Assembly (NCBI RefSeq): GCF_006539505.1
Contig: NZ_BJND01000028.1
Coordinates: forward strand, 62,001-126,000
Reading direction: 5' to 3'
Length of the DNA stretch: 64,000 bases
DNA from: Streptomyces spinoverrucosus
GTDB lineage: Bacteria; Actinomycetota; Actinomycetes; Streptomycetales; Streptomycetaceae
Shown here: positions 40,742 through 49,596 of the stretch, piece after piece
How the letters are laid out: each line of letters starts with the position of its first letter
Numbering within the stretch: position 1 is the first letter of the stretch
Translations under genes and position numbers: made by a program
The notes under the pieces: generated by a model
Databases searched by the model: none
What the model saw: the letters and a program-made list of their open reading frames with translations, nothing else
Told to the model about the DNA's origin: nothing

Positions 40742-42298
40742 CTAACCACCCGCCCTGAGCCGCCCCTTCACCACCTTCCCACTCGCATTCCGCGGTAACT
40801 CCCCCACGAACTCCACCACCCGCGGCACCTTGTAGTTCGCCATCTCCCGCCGGGCCCACGCGATCAGGTCGTCCCCGGTCAGCACGGCCCCGGCCCGCCG
40901 CACCACGTACGCCTTCCCGACCTCCCCCAGCCGGGCGTCCGGTACGCCGATCACCGCCACGTCCGCCACATCGGGGTGCAGGGCAAGGAGTTGTTCGATC
41001 TCCGCCGGGTACGCGTTGAAGCCGCCGACGATGAACATGTCCTTGATGCGGTCCGTGATGCGGAGGTTGCCCGCGTCGTCCATGACGCCGACGTCCCCCG
41101 TGCGCAGCCAGCCGTCGGCCGTCAGGACCTCGTCCGTGGCCGACTGGTCCTCGTAGTAGCCGAGCATGACGTTGAAGCCACGGACCAGTACCTCGCCGGG
41201 GGCGCCGGGCGGTGCGTCCACGCGTACCTCCGTGCCGGGGATCGCCCGGCCCGACGTCGAGGCGATCACCGACGGGTCGTCGCCCCGGCGGCACATCGTC
41301 ACGATGCCGCTCGCCTCGGAGAGGCCGTACGCCGTCAGGACCGTCTCCACGCCCAGTTCCCCGCGCAGCCGTTCCACCAGGCGCAGTGGTACGACCGCCG
41401 CGCCCGTCACCACCAGCCGCAGCGCGGAGAGGTCGTGCGCGTCCCGGGCGGGGTGGTCGAGGAGGGACTGGAGGAGGGTCGGCGGGCCGGGGAGGACCGA
41501 CACCCGTTCCGCCGCGATGTTCGCCAGCGCCGTACCGACGTTGAACACCGGCTGCGGGATCATCGTCGCGCCCCGCATCAGGCAGGCCAGGACGCCCGCC
41601 TTGTAGCCGAAGGTGTGGAAGAAGGGGTTGACGATCAGGTAGCGGTCGCCCTGGCGCAGGCCCGCCAGGTCGCCCCAGATGTCGTATGCGCGGAGCGATT
41701 GCGCGTGGGTGATCACCGCGCCCTTGGGGCGGCCCGTCGTGCCGGACGTGAAGATGATGTCCGAGGGGGCGGAGGCGGAGATCGAGGAGACCCGCTCAAG
41801 AACCTCGTCCGACCCCACCCCCTCGCCCTCCGCCAGGAAGTCCTTCCAGGTGCGGAAGTCCGGCGGTGCGTCCTCCGCCAGTACGACCACCTGCTCGGGG
41901 AGCTGCCCCGGTCCCGCCGCCCGTCGTAGCGACGCCACGTACGACGTCCCGAGGAACGTCCCCGTCACGAACAGCAGCCGCGTCCCGCTCCTGCGCAGCA
42001 CGTCGAGTGCCTCCGCGCCCTTGAAGCGGGTGTTCAGCGGTACCAGCACCCCGCCCGCCGACACCGCGCCCAGCGCCGAGACGATCCAGTCGAGGGAGTT
42101 GGGGGCCCAGATGGCCACCCGGTCGCCGGGGCGCAGGCCGTGGGCGAGGCAGGCGGCCGCCGCCCGTTCGACTCGGGCGCCCAGTTCGGCGTACGAGATC
42201 CGGGTGCGGCCCTCGACCACCGCCTCCACGTCCGCGTACCGCTCGGCGGCCCACCGGACCAGGCCCGGAATGCTCCTCCACTCCCGGTCTCTGCGCAT
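40742..42298 (-). CDS. Acyl-CoA synthetase, FadD3-like AMP-dependent ligase
   Basis: This 518-residue ANL-superfamily enzyme activates a carboxylic acid to its CoA thioester with ATP. The P-loop-like FTSGTTGRPKGA is near residue 181, the adenylate-binding AYGLSEASGIVTMC near 320, the hinge GDVGVMDDAGNLRITDRIKD near 400, and the catalytic Lys in NASGKVVKGR near the end. NVGTALANIAAERVSVLPGP and FIVGGFNAYPAEIEQ are shared with FadD3, which activates the steroid C/D-ring acid in mycobacteria; the similarity is by eye. It is divergent from a thiolase-DUF35-hydratase operon with two regulon operators between. GGGGAGG precedes the ATG. Confidence 0.9.
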   Translation of the reverse strand: MRRDREWRSIPGLVRWAAERYADVEAVVEGRTRISYAELGARVERAAAACLAHGLRPGDRVAIWAPNSLDWIVSALGAVSAGGVLVPLNTRFKGAEALDVLRRSGTRLLFVTGTFLGTSYVASLRRAAGPGQLPEQVVVLAEDAPPDFRTWKDFLAEGEGVGSDEVLERVSSISASAPSDIIFTSGTTGRPKGAVITHAQSLRAYDIWGDLAGLRQGDRYLIVNPFFHTFGYKAGVLACLMRGATMIPQPVFNVGTALANIAAERVSVLPGPPTLLQSLLDHPARDAHDLSALRLVVTGAAVVPLRLVERLRGELGVETVLTAYGLSEASGIVTMCRRGDDPSVIASTSGRAIPGTEVRVDAPPGAPGEVLVRGFNVMLGYYEDQSATDEVLTADGWLRTGDVGVMDDAGNLRITDRIKDMFIVGGFNAYPAEIEQLLALHPDVADVAVIGVPDARLGEVGKAYVVRRAGAVLTGDDLIAWARREMANYKVPRVVEFVGELPRNASGKVVKGRLRAGG

Positions 42299-42322
42299 AA
42301 CGGCCTCCCCGATTTCGGTGAG

Positions 42323-42337
42323 CTGACGTACCGTCAG
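42323..42337. promoter_or_regulatory. Regulon operator 4 (CTGACG-TAC-CGTCAG)
   Basis: A perfect 6-3-6 palindrome lies 24 nt upstream of the acyl-CoA synthetase start and 27 nt (start to start) from operator 5. It is positioned to repress both divergent transcripts. Confidence 0.78.
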
Positions 42338-42349
42338 ATTAGCTGTAGC

Positions 42350-42364
42350 CTGACGGTCTGTCAG
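42350..42364. promoter_or_regulatory. Regulon operator 5 (CTGACG-GTC-TGTCAG)
   Basis: A copy with one mismatch in the right arm (TGTCAG) lies 37 nt upstream of the thiolase-like gene start. With operator 4 it forms a pair across the divergent promoter region. Confidence 0.7.
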
Positions 42365-42401
42365 CAGTTGCCCATGTGGATGCATGGAGGTGCGCAAGGT
42401 C

Positions 42402-43550
42402 ATGGCAGGCCTCAAGGACGCCACCGCGATCGTCGGCATCGGCCGGACCGCCTTCGCCAAGCACCTCCCGGAGGACGAACGGACCCTCGCCTGCCGAGCC
42501 GTCCTCGCCGCCCTCGACGACGCCGGGATCTCGCCGGGCGAGGTCGACGCGCTGGCCTCGTACACCATGGAGGAGACCGACGAGGTCGAGCTCGCGAAGG
42601 CCGTCGGGTTCGGCGACCTCAGCTTCTTCAGCAAGGTCGGGTACGGGGGTGGCGGTTCGTGTGCGACCGTGGCGCATCTCGCCGCCGCGATAGCCGCCGG
42701 GCAGGCGACCGTGGGCGTGGCCTGGCGGTCGCGGAAGCGGGGCAGTGGGCCCCGGCCGTGGACCAATACGGCGGTTCAGCTGCCCACCCCGGGGCAGTGG
42801 ACGCGGCCCTTCGGGCTGCTGCGGCCCGCCGACGAGATCGCCATGCTCACGCGGCGCTACATGCACGAATACGGGGCCACGCGCGATCACCTGTTCAATG
42901 TCGCCCTCGCCTGCCGGAACCGTGCCAATCAGAATCCCGCCGCGATGATGTACGACCGGCCCCTCACCCGCGAGATGTACATGACCTCCCGTTGGATCAG
43001 CGAGCCGCTCTGCCTCTACGACAACTGCCTGGAGACGGACGGTGCGTTGGCCTGTGTCGTCGTCTCGCGGGAGCGGGCCCGGGACTGCCGGCAGCGGCCC
43101 GTGTACGTGCACTCCGCCGCGCAGGGGCTGCCCGCCCAGCACCACGGCATGGTCAACTACTGGAACGACGACCCGCTCACCGGGCCCGCCTGGACCGCCG
43201 CCCGGCATCTGTGGAAGCACGCCGACTTCACTCCACAGGATGTGGATGTGGCGCAGATCTACGACGCGTTCACGCCGCTCATCCTGCTGTCCCTGGAGGG
43301 TTACGGGTTCTGCGGTCGGGGGGAGGGCGGGGCGTTCACCGAGGGGGGCGCGCTGGAGATCGGCGGGCGGCTGCCGCTCAACACCGCCGGTGGGGGGCTG
43401 AGCGAGGCGTACGTCCATGGGTTCAACCTCATCACCGAGGGCGTGCGGCAGTTGCGCGGGAGCAGTACCGCCCAGGTGCCGGGCGCCGCGACCTGCCTGG
43501 TCACCGCCGGTGAAGGGGTCCCCACGTCCGCGCTGCTGCTGAGGAGTTGA
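42402..43550 (+). CDS. Thiolase-fold lipid-transfer protein (Ltp/SCP-x type, aldolase-like)
   Basis: The 382-residue protein has the thiolase fold without the usual acyl-accepting Cys context. Features are TAIVGIGRTAF at the start, YGGGGSCATVAHLAAAI near residue 90, DVAQIYDAFTPLILL near 285 and NTAGGGLSEAYVHGFN near 330. This group (SCP-x thiolase/Ltp2-like) cleaves beta-hydroxyacyl-CoA side chains by retro-aldol reaction in complex with a DUF35 protein. The next gene is exactly such a DUF35 protein, 9 nt downstream. ATG 42402 follows GGAGG at 11 nt; ATG 42384 has no ribosome site. Confidence 0.87.
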   Translation: MAGLKDATAIVGIGRTAFAKHLPEDERTLACRAVLAALDDAGISPGEVDALASYTMEETDEVELAKAVGFGDLSFFSKVGYGGGGSCATVAHLAAAIAAGQATVGVAWRSRKRGSGPRPWTNTAVQLPTPGQWTRPFGLLRPADEIAMLTRRYMHEYGATRDHLFNVALACRNRANQNPAAMMYDRPLTREMYMTSRWISEPLCLYDNCLETDGALACVVVSRERARDCRQRPVYVHSAAQGLPAQHHGMVNYWNDDPLTGPAWTAARHLWKHADFTPQDVDVAQIYDAFTPLILLSLEGYGFCGRGEGGAFTEGGALEIGGRLPLNTAGGGLSEAYVHGFNLITEGVRQLRGSSTAQVPGAATCLVTAGEGVPTSALLLRS

Positions 43551-43559
43551 GGAGCGAGC

Positions 43560-43970
43560 ATGCTGAGTCCCGTCATCGACCCCGAGGGCGCCCCGTTCTG
43601 GCGGTACGCCGCCCAGGGCGAGCTGCGTGTCCAGGCCTGCGCCGACTGCGGCGAACCGCGCTTCCCGCCCCGCCCGTGCTGTCCGCACTGCCAGTCCTTC
43701 GCGGCCGAGTGGCGCCGGATGTCCGGGCACGGGCGCATCTGGTCGTACGTCGTCCCGCATCCGCCCCTGCTGCCCGACTACGCCGAGCAGGCGCCGTACA
43801 ACGTGGTCTTGGTCGAGTTGGCGGAGGCCCCGAGGATACGGCTGGTCGGCAACCTCGTCGCCCGCGCCGGCGCGCGCCTCGACTCCATTCCGCCGGACCG
43901 GGTCCGCATCGGCGCGAAGGTGCGGGTCGTCTTCACCGACGACGGGGTTCCGCAGTGGGTGTACGGATGA
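43560..43970 (+). CDS. DUF35 OB-fold/zinc-ribbon protein (ChsH2-like partner)
   Basis: This 136-residue protein has an N-terminal rubredoxin-like zinc ribbon (CADCGEPRFPPRPCCPHC, about residues 27-44) and a C-terminal OB fold, the DUF35 layout. In steroid side-chain degradation the DUF35 part of ChsH2 binds and stabilises the Ltp2 aldolase. It lies between the thiolase-like gene and the enoyl-CoA hydratase gene, with a GAGGAGCG ribosome site and an ATGA overlap into the hydratase, so all three are cotranslated. A second DUF35 gene is at 55953-56366. Confidence 0.9.
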   Translation: MLSPVIDPEGAPFWRYAAQGELRVQACADCGEPRFPPRPCCPHCQSFAAEWRRMSGHGRIWSYVVPHPPLLPDYAEQAPYNVVLVELAEAPRIRLVGNLVARAGARLDSIPPDRVRIGAKVRVVFTDDGVPQWVYG

Positions 43971-44740
43971 GCGGCCTCCGCGTCACCGCCGACAAGGACA
44001 CCGGCGTCGCCGTCGTCACCCTCGACCGGCCCGCGCGGCTCAACGCCATCGACCTCGCCCTGGCCGACGAACTCACCGCCGCCTGGCGGGAGTTCCGGTA
44101 CGACGACTCGGTGCGGGCCGTTGTCCTCACCGGCGCCGGTGAGCGGGCCTTCTGCACCGGCATCGACCGGGACGTGTCGGTGCCGCAGCCGGGATCGCCG
44201 TACATGCAGGACGATCCGCTGCTGAGGGTCGGGCCGAAGGCGAACGATCTGTGGAAGCCGGTCGTCGCGGCCGTGAGCGGGATGGCCTGCGGCGGGGCCT
44301 TCTACCTGCTCGGGGAGGCCGAGTTCGTGGTCGCCGACGAGACGGCCACCTTCTTCGACCCGCACACCACGTACGGGATGGTCAGCGCGTACGAGTCGAT
44401 GCTGATGGCGCAGCGGATGCCGTACGGGGAGGCCGCGCGGATAGCGCTCATGGGCACGGCGGAACGGATGTCGGCACGGCGGGCGTACGAGGTGGGCCTG
44501 GTGTCCGAACTCACGTCGCCCGGCGGGGCGTTGGCGGCGGCGACCACCTGCGCCACGGTACTCGCCGGGTACCCTCCCGAGGCCGTCCAGGGGACCGTGC
44601 GGGCCCTGTGGGCGGGCCGGGAGGCGGCCCTGGCGGCGGCGTTCGCGCAGGCACCGGCGCTGATCGCGCTGGGCAATGCGCCGACGGGGCTGCAGACGGA
44701 GCTGTTCCGCGCCCGGCGCCGGGAGCACCGGACGCGGTGA
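43967..44740 (+). CDS. Enoyl-CoA hydratase/isomerase family protein
   Basis: The 257-residue crotonase-fold protein shows the substrate-binding DRPARLNAIDLALADEL, the oxyanion-hole stretch ERAFCTGIDRDV and the second oxyanion region VSGMACGGAFYLLGEAEF. The catalytic Glu positions of classical hydratases are not obvious; position 110-140 has GGAFYLLGEAEFVVADETA and FFDPHTTYGMVSAYES, so it may be a hydratase, isomerase or hydrolase. The ATG overlaps the DUF35 stop (43967-43970). As part of the ligase/thiolase cluster it should act on a CoA ester intermediate. Confidence 0.88.
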   Translation: MSGLRVTADKDTGVAVVTLDRPARLNAIDLALADELTAAWREFRYDDSVRAVVLTGAGERAFCTGIDRDVSVPQPGSPYMQDDPLLRVGPKANDLWKPVVAAVSGMACGGAFYLLGEAEFVVADETATFFDPHTTYGMVSAYESMLMAQRMPYGEAARIALMGTAERMSARRAYEVGLVSELTSPGGALAAATTCATVLAGYPPEAVQGTVRALWAGREAALAAAFAQAPALIALGNAPTGLQTELFRARRREHRTR

Positions 44741-44888
44741 GCCCGCAGGCGCGGCTCGCGTGGCGGCCCTCACTCACTGGACGTAGCGTCTTGTGTGAGC
44801 ACGGTGAACGCCGGGCTCGCCCGAGCGACGGCCGCCGTCTGGAAATCCCTTCCGTGCGCCCGGTACGACGGCCGTCCCGTGGCACGGT

Positions 44889-47255
44889 TCAGGCGGTGCG
44901 GGCCGTGCCCGTGCCCTTCTCCGCGTCGAGGGCGTACACGCAGCGGTCCTTGCTGCACGCGTACACGATGCCGTCCTTGACGACCGGGGAGCCGGTGATC
45001 TCGCCGCCCGTGGCGAGTTTCCAGCGCAGTCGGCCGTCGTCGGCCTTGAGCGTGTAAAGGAGGTGGTCGGTGGCGCCGAAGTGGATGCGGCCCTCGGCGA
45101 CCGAGGGCGCGCCCACGATGTCGCCGCCCGCCTGGAAGCGCCACTTGGGTGTGCCGGTGACCGCGTCCAGGGTGTAGAGACCGGTGCCGCTGCCGACGTG
45201 GACGTGCCCGGCGGCGACCAGCACCGGGTCGACGGACGCCCGGGCCTCGGTGGCGATGCGCCAGCGGTCGCGGCCGTCGGTGGCGTCGAGGGCGTACACC
45301 GTGCCGAGGTAGTCGGCGAGGTAGACGCCGCCGCCGGTGACCGCGGGGCCGGGCGCGAAGGCGGGCGGGGAGAGGAAGACGGCCGGTGCCTCGAAGTGCC
45401 AGCGGACGTGGCCGCCTGCGATGTCGACGGCGAGGACGCGGGTGCCGGCGGTGATGTAGACGTAGCCGTCGGGGGCGGGCGCAACGCGGACCGGGACGCC
45501 GCCGCAGGAGGCCGCGTCGCCGATCGGGTACGACCAGCGCTCGTCGCCGGTGCGGGCGTCCAGGGCGCGCAGGCGGGCGTCCCTCCAGACGTAGACGGTG
45601 CCGTCGTGGAGCGCGGGCCCGGCCTCGGGGTTCTCGAAGTCGCTCTGGCAGCCGGTGATCTCCCACAGCTTGCGGCCGCTCGCGGCCTCCCAGGCCTGGA
45701 CGCCGCCGCCGCGCGTGCCGGTGACGACGGTGCCGCGCTCGGCCTTCAGGGAGTACACCCAGGCGTCCGTGGACAGCCGCCACAGGTCGCTGCCCTCGCG
45801 GGCGTCCAGGGCGAACAGGGTGGGGCCGTCGGAGGCGTGGATCCGGCCGTCCGCGACCGCCATCGACCAGGCCACGTCCCGGGTCTTGAAGCGGCGCCGC
45901 CCGGTGGCCACGTCGAGGGCGTGCACCTCGAAGGAGGTGACGTAGACGAGGTCGCCGTCGACGGCCGGGGTGCCCCAGACGTCGTTGGACATCCGGAACC
46001 GCCAGGGCCGCCAGCCCGCCGGGCTCTCCGGGGATGCCGGGGGCTGCGGTGCCGGTACGGCGGGTTCGGCGCCGTTGACTCCGGGGCGCGGCTTGGACCA
46101 GGAGGCGGCCAGGCCCGCCTCGGGCGGGGGTGCCTTGACGGCGGCGGCGCGGGCGTCGGCGACGCGCGGTCCTGGGCCGATCGGCACGGGGGCGCCGGCC
46201 AGCCGGACCGGGCCGCCGTCGGGGGCGCCGACCGGCGCGGGCACCGGCGGGGCGGTGACGGGCGGCGGCGGAACGGCGGGGTCGTGCGAGGGCGGGGGCG
46301 GCACGGCGGGCGGGCGGCCGGAGCCACGGCTCGCGCCGGACACGGGCTTGGCGGCGGGGCGGCCGCCGCGGCGGGCCTCGATCAGGGCGACCGCCTTCTC
46401 GGGCAGCCACGCCGACGCAGTACCGCTGTCGTCGGAACCGGAGCCGAACAGGTGCGGGGCGAGCTGGGCCTGCAGGTCGGCGGGGTTGGGGCGGGCGGTC
46501 GGGTCCATCTGCATACAGGACTCGATGAGCGGGCGCAGCTCGTCCGGGAGGCCTTCGAGGTCGGGGCCCTCGCGGAGCAGCATGAAGACCGTCTCGACCG
46601 GGTTGGCGCCGTGGAAGGGCGGGTGTCCGGTGGCGGCGAACACCAGCATCGAGCCGAGCGAGAAGACGTCGCTGGCGCCGGTGACGGAGCGCGAGTCCTT
46701 CGCCTGCTCCGGGGACATGTAGGCGGGCGTGCCGACGGCCACGTTCGTCATGGTCAGACGGGTGTTCGAGACGCCGGAGGCGATACCGAAGTCGATCACC
46801 CGGGGGCCGTCCTCGACGACGAGCACGTTGGAGGGCTTGAGGTCACGGTGGACGAGCCCGGCGCCGTGGATCGACTGGAGCGCCTCCGCGACGCCCGCGG
46901 CCAGCCAGCGCACCGCCTGGGCCGGGAGCGGCCCGCAGTCGTTCACTATTTCTTCGAGGGAGGGCGCGGGGACGTACGCGGTCGCCAGCCACGGCACGGC
47001 GGCGCGCGGGTCGGCGTCGACCACGGCCGCCGTGTAGAAGCCGGAGACCGCGCGGGCCGCCTCGACCTCGCGCGTGAAGCGGACGCGGAACAGCTGGTCC
47101 TCGGCGAGCTCCGTCCGCACGGTCTTGATCGCCACGCGCCGCCCGGAAGCCGAGCGCGCGAGATAGACCAGCCCCATGCCGCCGGCCCCCAGCCGTCCCA
47201 GCACCTCGAACGGCCCGATCCGCCGCGGATCGTGCTGCGTCAGCTGATCCACCAC
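44889..47255 (-). CDS. Ser/Thr protein kinase fused to PQQ-like beta-propeller
   Basis: This 788-residue protein has a Hanks-type kinase domain at about residues 10-270. The Gly-rich loop is LGAGGMGLVYLA, the VAIK Lys follows, the catalytic loop is HRDLKPSN near 135 and VIDFG follows. A Pro/Ala-rich linker of about 130 residues leads to a beta-propeller (about 425-785) of PQQ/WD40-like blades such as GTPAVDGDLVYVTSFEVHAL and repeated W-x-x-x-T-G and ALDA elements. No transmembrane helix is seen between them, unlike PknD/PknB. The GTG at 47255 has GGGGAGG 11 nt upstream. The propeller may bind ligands or partner proteins; targets are unknown. Confidence 0.9.
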   Translation of the reverse strand: MVDQLTQHDPRRIGPFEVLGRLGAGGMGLVYLARSASGRRVAIKTVRTELAEDQLFRVRFTREVEAARAVSGFYTAAVVDADPRAAVPWLATAYVPAPSLEEIVNDCGPLPAQAVRWLAAGVAEALQSIHGAGLVHRDLKPSNVLVVEDGPRVIDFGIASGVSNTRLTMTNVAVGTPAYMSPEQAKDSRSVTGASDVFSLGSMLVFAATGHPPFHGANPVETVFMLLREGPDLEGLPDELRPLIESCMQMDPTARPNPADLQAQLAPHLFGSGSDDSGTASAWLPEKAVALIEARRGGRPAAKPVSGASRGSGRPPAVPPPPSHDPAVPPPPVTAPPVPAPVGAPDGGPVRLAGAPVPIGPGPRVADARAAAVKAPPPEAGLAASWSKPRPGVNGAEPAVPAPQPPASPESPAGWRPWRFRMSNDVWGTPAVDGDLVYVTSFEVHALDVATGRRRFKTRDVAWSMAVADGRIHASDGPTLFALDAREGSDLWRLSTDAWVYSLKAERGTVVTGTRGGGVQAWEAASGRKLWEITGCQSDFENPEAGPALHDGTVYVWRDARLRALDARTGDERWSYPIGDAASCGGVPVRVAPAPDGYVYITAGTRVLAVDIAGGHVRWHFEAPAVFLSPPAFAPGPAVTGGGVYLADYLGTVYALDATDGRDRWRIATEARASVDPVLVAAGHVHVGSGTGLYTLDAVTGTPKWRFQAGGDIVGAPSVAEGRIHFGATDHLLYTLKADDGRLRWKLATGGEITGSPVVKDGIVYACSKDRCVYALDAEKGTGTARTA

Positions 47256-47468
47256 TTGCCTGCCACCTCCCCGTACGAGCCGCGTCACCCACATATGGAC
47301 GCGACCGAAGTGCAGCGTCTCACCACCGCACCGCCGTGGCGGCACGCACCCCGATTCTTCCTGTCCAGGCCGCAGGTTGCGAGCCCGGTGACATATCGGG
47401 TGTCTCACCCCATACCGGGGCAAGTGTTGGCGCACAGCCCGCCGGATCGGCGGGGGATCGGCGATGCG

Positions 47469-48203
47469 TCAGCGCTGGAGCACCCCGAACGACGCCCCCT
47501 GGTCGTCCGTGGCCACCCCCACCGTGCCGTACGAAGTGTCGAAAGGTCCCGCCTGGATCCGGCCGCCGAGCCGGTTCACCTCGGTGAGCGCGGCCTCGCA
47601 GTCCGCCACCGCGAAGTGGACGATGAAGTGCGGCGGCATCTCGGCCGGGAAGACGTCGGCGAGCGGGGCGCGGCCGAAGTCGGGCTCGGCGTCCGGCCCG
47701 AACAGGGCGTCGTGGAAGAGATCGCCGTAGAAGGTGTTGGCGGCCGCGGTGTCACGGGCGTACAGCTCGGCCCAGACGAAGGCGCCGGGCACGTGCCGCA
47801 CACCGAAGCCCGCGTGCGTCCCCGGCTGCCACAGGCCGAACACCGCACCCTCGGGGTCGGTGGCCAGCGCGGCGACCCCCAGCTCGCCGACCGGCATCGG
47901 CGCGGTGACCACCTGCCCGCCGGCCGCCCGGATCCGCCGGGTGAGCGCCTCGGCATCCGGCGTCGCGAAGTACACCGTCCAGACGGTGGGCAGCCGGCCG
48001 TCCGCCTTCTGCGCGAGCGCGGCGACGGGCTCGCCCTCGTGGTACGCCCACACGGTGCCGCCGTACGACGGCTGGAAGGACCACCCGAAGAGCTCACCGT
48101 AGAACCGCTTGCCCGCCTCAAGATCGGCCAGCTGCGCGTCCACCCAGCACGGGACGCCCTCGGTGTACGCCGCTTCGCGAGCAGATGTGCTGTTTTCGGC
48201 CAT
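47469..48203 (-). CDS. VOC family protein, two glyoxalase-like domains
   Basis: The 244-residue protein contains two vicinal-oxygen-chelate domains: the first starts with GVPCWVDAQLADLEAGKRFY near residue 16, the second with GAFVWAELYARDTAAANTFY near 139. Both have the F/Y-Y-x-x-LF pattern and a terminal DPEGAVFGLWQ or DQGASFGVLQ strand. Such tandem proteins are common in Streptomyces, and some confer resistance or act on small metabolites. It lies between the kinase and TetR genes and is not linked to the regulon by a palindrome. Confidence 0.87.
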   Translation of the reverse strand: MAENSTSAREAAYTEGVPCWVDAQLADLEAGKRFYGELFGWSFQPSYGGTVWAYHEGEPVAALAQKADGRLPTVWTVYFATPDAEALTRRIRAAGGQVVTAPMPVGELGVAALATDPEGAVFGLWQPGTHAGFGVRHVPGAFVWAELYARDTAAANTFYGDLFHDALFGPDAEPDFGRAPLADVFPAEMPPHFIVHFAVADCEAALTEVNRLGGRIQAGPFDTSYGTVGVATDDQGASFGVLQR

Positions 48204-48325
48204 GCCGCCAAAGTAGCGGCGCCGTCCACACCCCGCTCACCGGCCACACCGCGCCCAGATACCCCATGCACCCCATTTGCAGTCGGCCGAATCGCGCTCC
48301 GATCACCCCTCGGTAAGCTGACGGC

Positions 48326-48973
48326 ATGACAGGACAAGTGCGTACCGTCGACGGCCGCGTGGCCGGTCGGCGTGGGCAGGCGACCCGGCAGAAGCTGCTC
48401 GACTGCCTCAGCGAGATGCTCAGCTCGTCTCCCTACCGGGACGTCAAGGTCATCGATGTGGCCCGGAGGGCGGGCACTTCGCCCGCGACCTTCTACCAGT
48501 ACTTCCCGGACGTCGAGGGCGCCGTCCTGGAGATCGCCGAGCAAATGGCCGCCGAGGGCGCCGGCTTGACGGAACTCCTCGAAGGCCGCACCTGGGTCGG
48601 CAAGGCCGGCTGGCAGACCGCCCAGGAACTCGTCGACGGTTTCCTGGAGTTCTGGCGCAAGAACGACGCGATCCTGCGCGTCGTCGATCTCGGCGCCGCC
48701 GAGGGGGACAAGCGGTTCTACAAGATCCGCATGAAGATCCTGAACTCCGTGAACAACTCCCTGGTGGACGCTGTCACCGAACTCCAGTCCAAGGGCCGCG
48801 TCGACAAGGACGTGAACCCGGCGGCGATCGCCGGTTCCCTGGTCGCGATGCTGGCGGCGGTGGCCTCGCACCAGAAGGGCTTCCAGAGCTGGGGCGTCAA
48901 GCAGGCCGAACTCAAGCCGAATCTGGCTCTGTTGGTGCATCTGGGCATCACCGGAAAGAAGCCGACCAGATAG
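48326..48973 (+). CDS. TetR-family transcriptional regulator, candidate controller of the CTGACG regulon
   Basis: The 215-residue protein has a TetR N-terminal HTH at about residues 15-62 (GQATRQKLLDCLSEMLSSSP, VIDVARRAGTSPATFYQYFP) and a helical ligand domain with FWRKNDAILRVVDLGAAEGD. It is the only TetR gene in the window and lies within the 40-63 kb catabolic region. A half-site CTGACG (48318-48323) with a degenerate mirror half overlaps its start codon (48326), weakly consistent with autoregulation. Linking it to the palindrome regulon is inference; the real regulator could be encoded elsewhere. Confidence 0.87.
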   Translation: MTGQVRTVDGRVAGRRGQATRQKLLDCLSEMLSSSPYRDVKVIDVARRAGTSPATFYQYFPDVEGAVLEIAEQMAAEGAGLTELLEGRTWVGKAGWQTAQELVDGFLEFWRKNDAILRVVDLGAAEGDKRFYKIRMKILNSVNNSLVDAVTELQSKGRVDKDVNPAAIAGSLVAMLAAVASHQKGFQSWGVKQAELKPNLALLVHLGITGKKPTR

Positions 48974-49020
48974 CCGCGACGGCCCCCTTCCCTTTTATTC
49001 CATTTCCAAGTCCTGTCAGG

Positions 49021-49054
49021 CAGGCGGTGGTTCACCCGTGTGGGCCACCGCCTG
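49021..49054. terminator. Bidirectional terminator between TetR and Lrp genes
   Basis: CAGGCGGTGG at 49021-49030 pairs perfectly with CCACCGCCTG at 49045-49054 around a 14-nt loop. It lies between the convergent stops of the TetR gene (48973) and the Lrp/AsnC gene (49062). Confidence 0.8.
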
Positions 49055-49061
49055 TCACGTG

Positions 49062-49514
49062 TCACGCCGGTAGCGGCCGGTCCTTCACCACGTGCTTCAT
49101 CACCAGCGTGGAGGTGAGCCGCTGCACCCCCGGCAGCGTCGCGAGCCGCTCGTCGTACAGCCGCTGGAACGCGGCGAGGTCCGCGGTGGCCACCCGCAGC
49201 AGATAGTCCGGCTCCCCGAACAGCCGCTGCGCGTCCAGTACGTGCTCCACCTCACTGACCGCCTTCTCGAACTCGGCGACCGTGTCCCGGTCCTCCTGCC
49301 GCATGGACACGAAGACCAGCGCCTCGAAGGTCAGCCCCACGGCCCCCGGATCGACCATCGCCCGGTACCCGCTGATCGCCCCCGACCGCTCCAGCTCCCG
49401 CAGCCGCCGATGACACGGCGAGACACTCAGCCGCACCCGCGCGGCCAGCTCGGTCACGGTCAGCCGCCCGTCCTGCTGCAGCTCGGCAAGAATCTTCCGG
49501 TCCATGTCATCCAT
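49062..49514 (-). CDS. Lrp/AsnC-family transcriptional regulator
   Basis: The 150-residue protein has the typical N-terminal HTH (MDRKILAELQQDGRLTVTEL, RVRLSVSPCHRRLRELE) at residues 4-50 and a RAM/AsnC ligand-binding domain (about 65-145) with FVSMRQEDRD and DYLLRVATADLAAFQRLYDE. It is divergent from a LysE-type exporter gene (start 49597), the classic arrangement in which the Lrp-type protein senses an amino acid and activates its exporter. The ATG at 49514 begins MDDMDRK. Confidence 0.92.
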   Translation of the reverse strand: MDDMDRKILAELQQDGRLTVTELAARVRLSVSPCHRRLRELERSGAISGYRAMVDPGAVGLTFEALVFVSMRQEDRDTVAEFEKAVSEVEHVLDAQRLFGEPDYLLRVATADLAAFQRLYDERLATLPGVQRLTSTLVMKHVVKDRPLPA

Positions 49515-49596
49515 GGGGAAGATTCTCCCCCACAAATCGCGATCACGGGGAAACTTCAGGAACACTTTCGGGCGCTTCCCGCCTAATCTCGCCACC

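Noticed and set aside
44827..44876. Possible terminator GACGGCCG/CGGCCGTC between hydratase and kinase genes
   Set aside because: The stem is only 8 bp with a 34-nt loop, too weak to support a terminator.
45063..48329. Plus-strand open frame of over 1000 codons opposite the kinase and VOC genes
   Set aside because: It spans two genuine minus-strand genes and the gap between them, with low-complexity translation; it is a codon-bias shadow.
48318..48332. CTGACGGCATGACAG at the TetR start, considered as a full regulon operator
   Set aside because: Only the left half matches; the right half is not the inverted arm. Kept as a possible weak half-site only.
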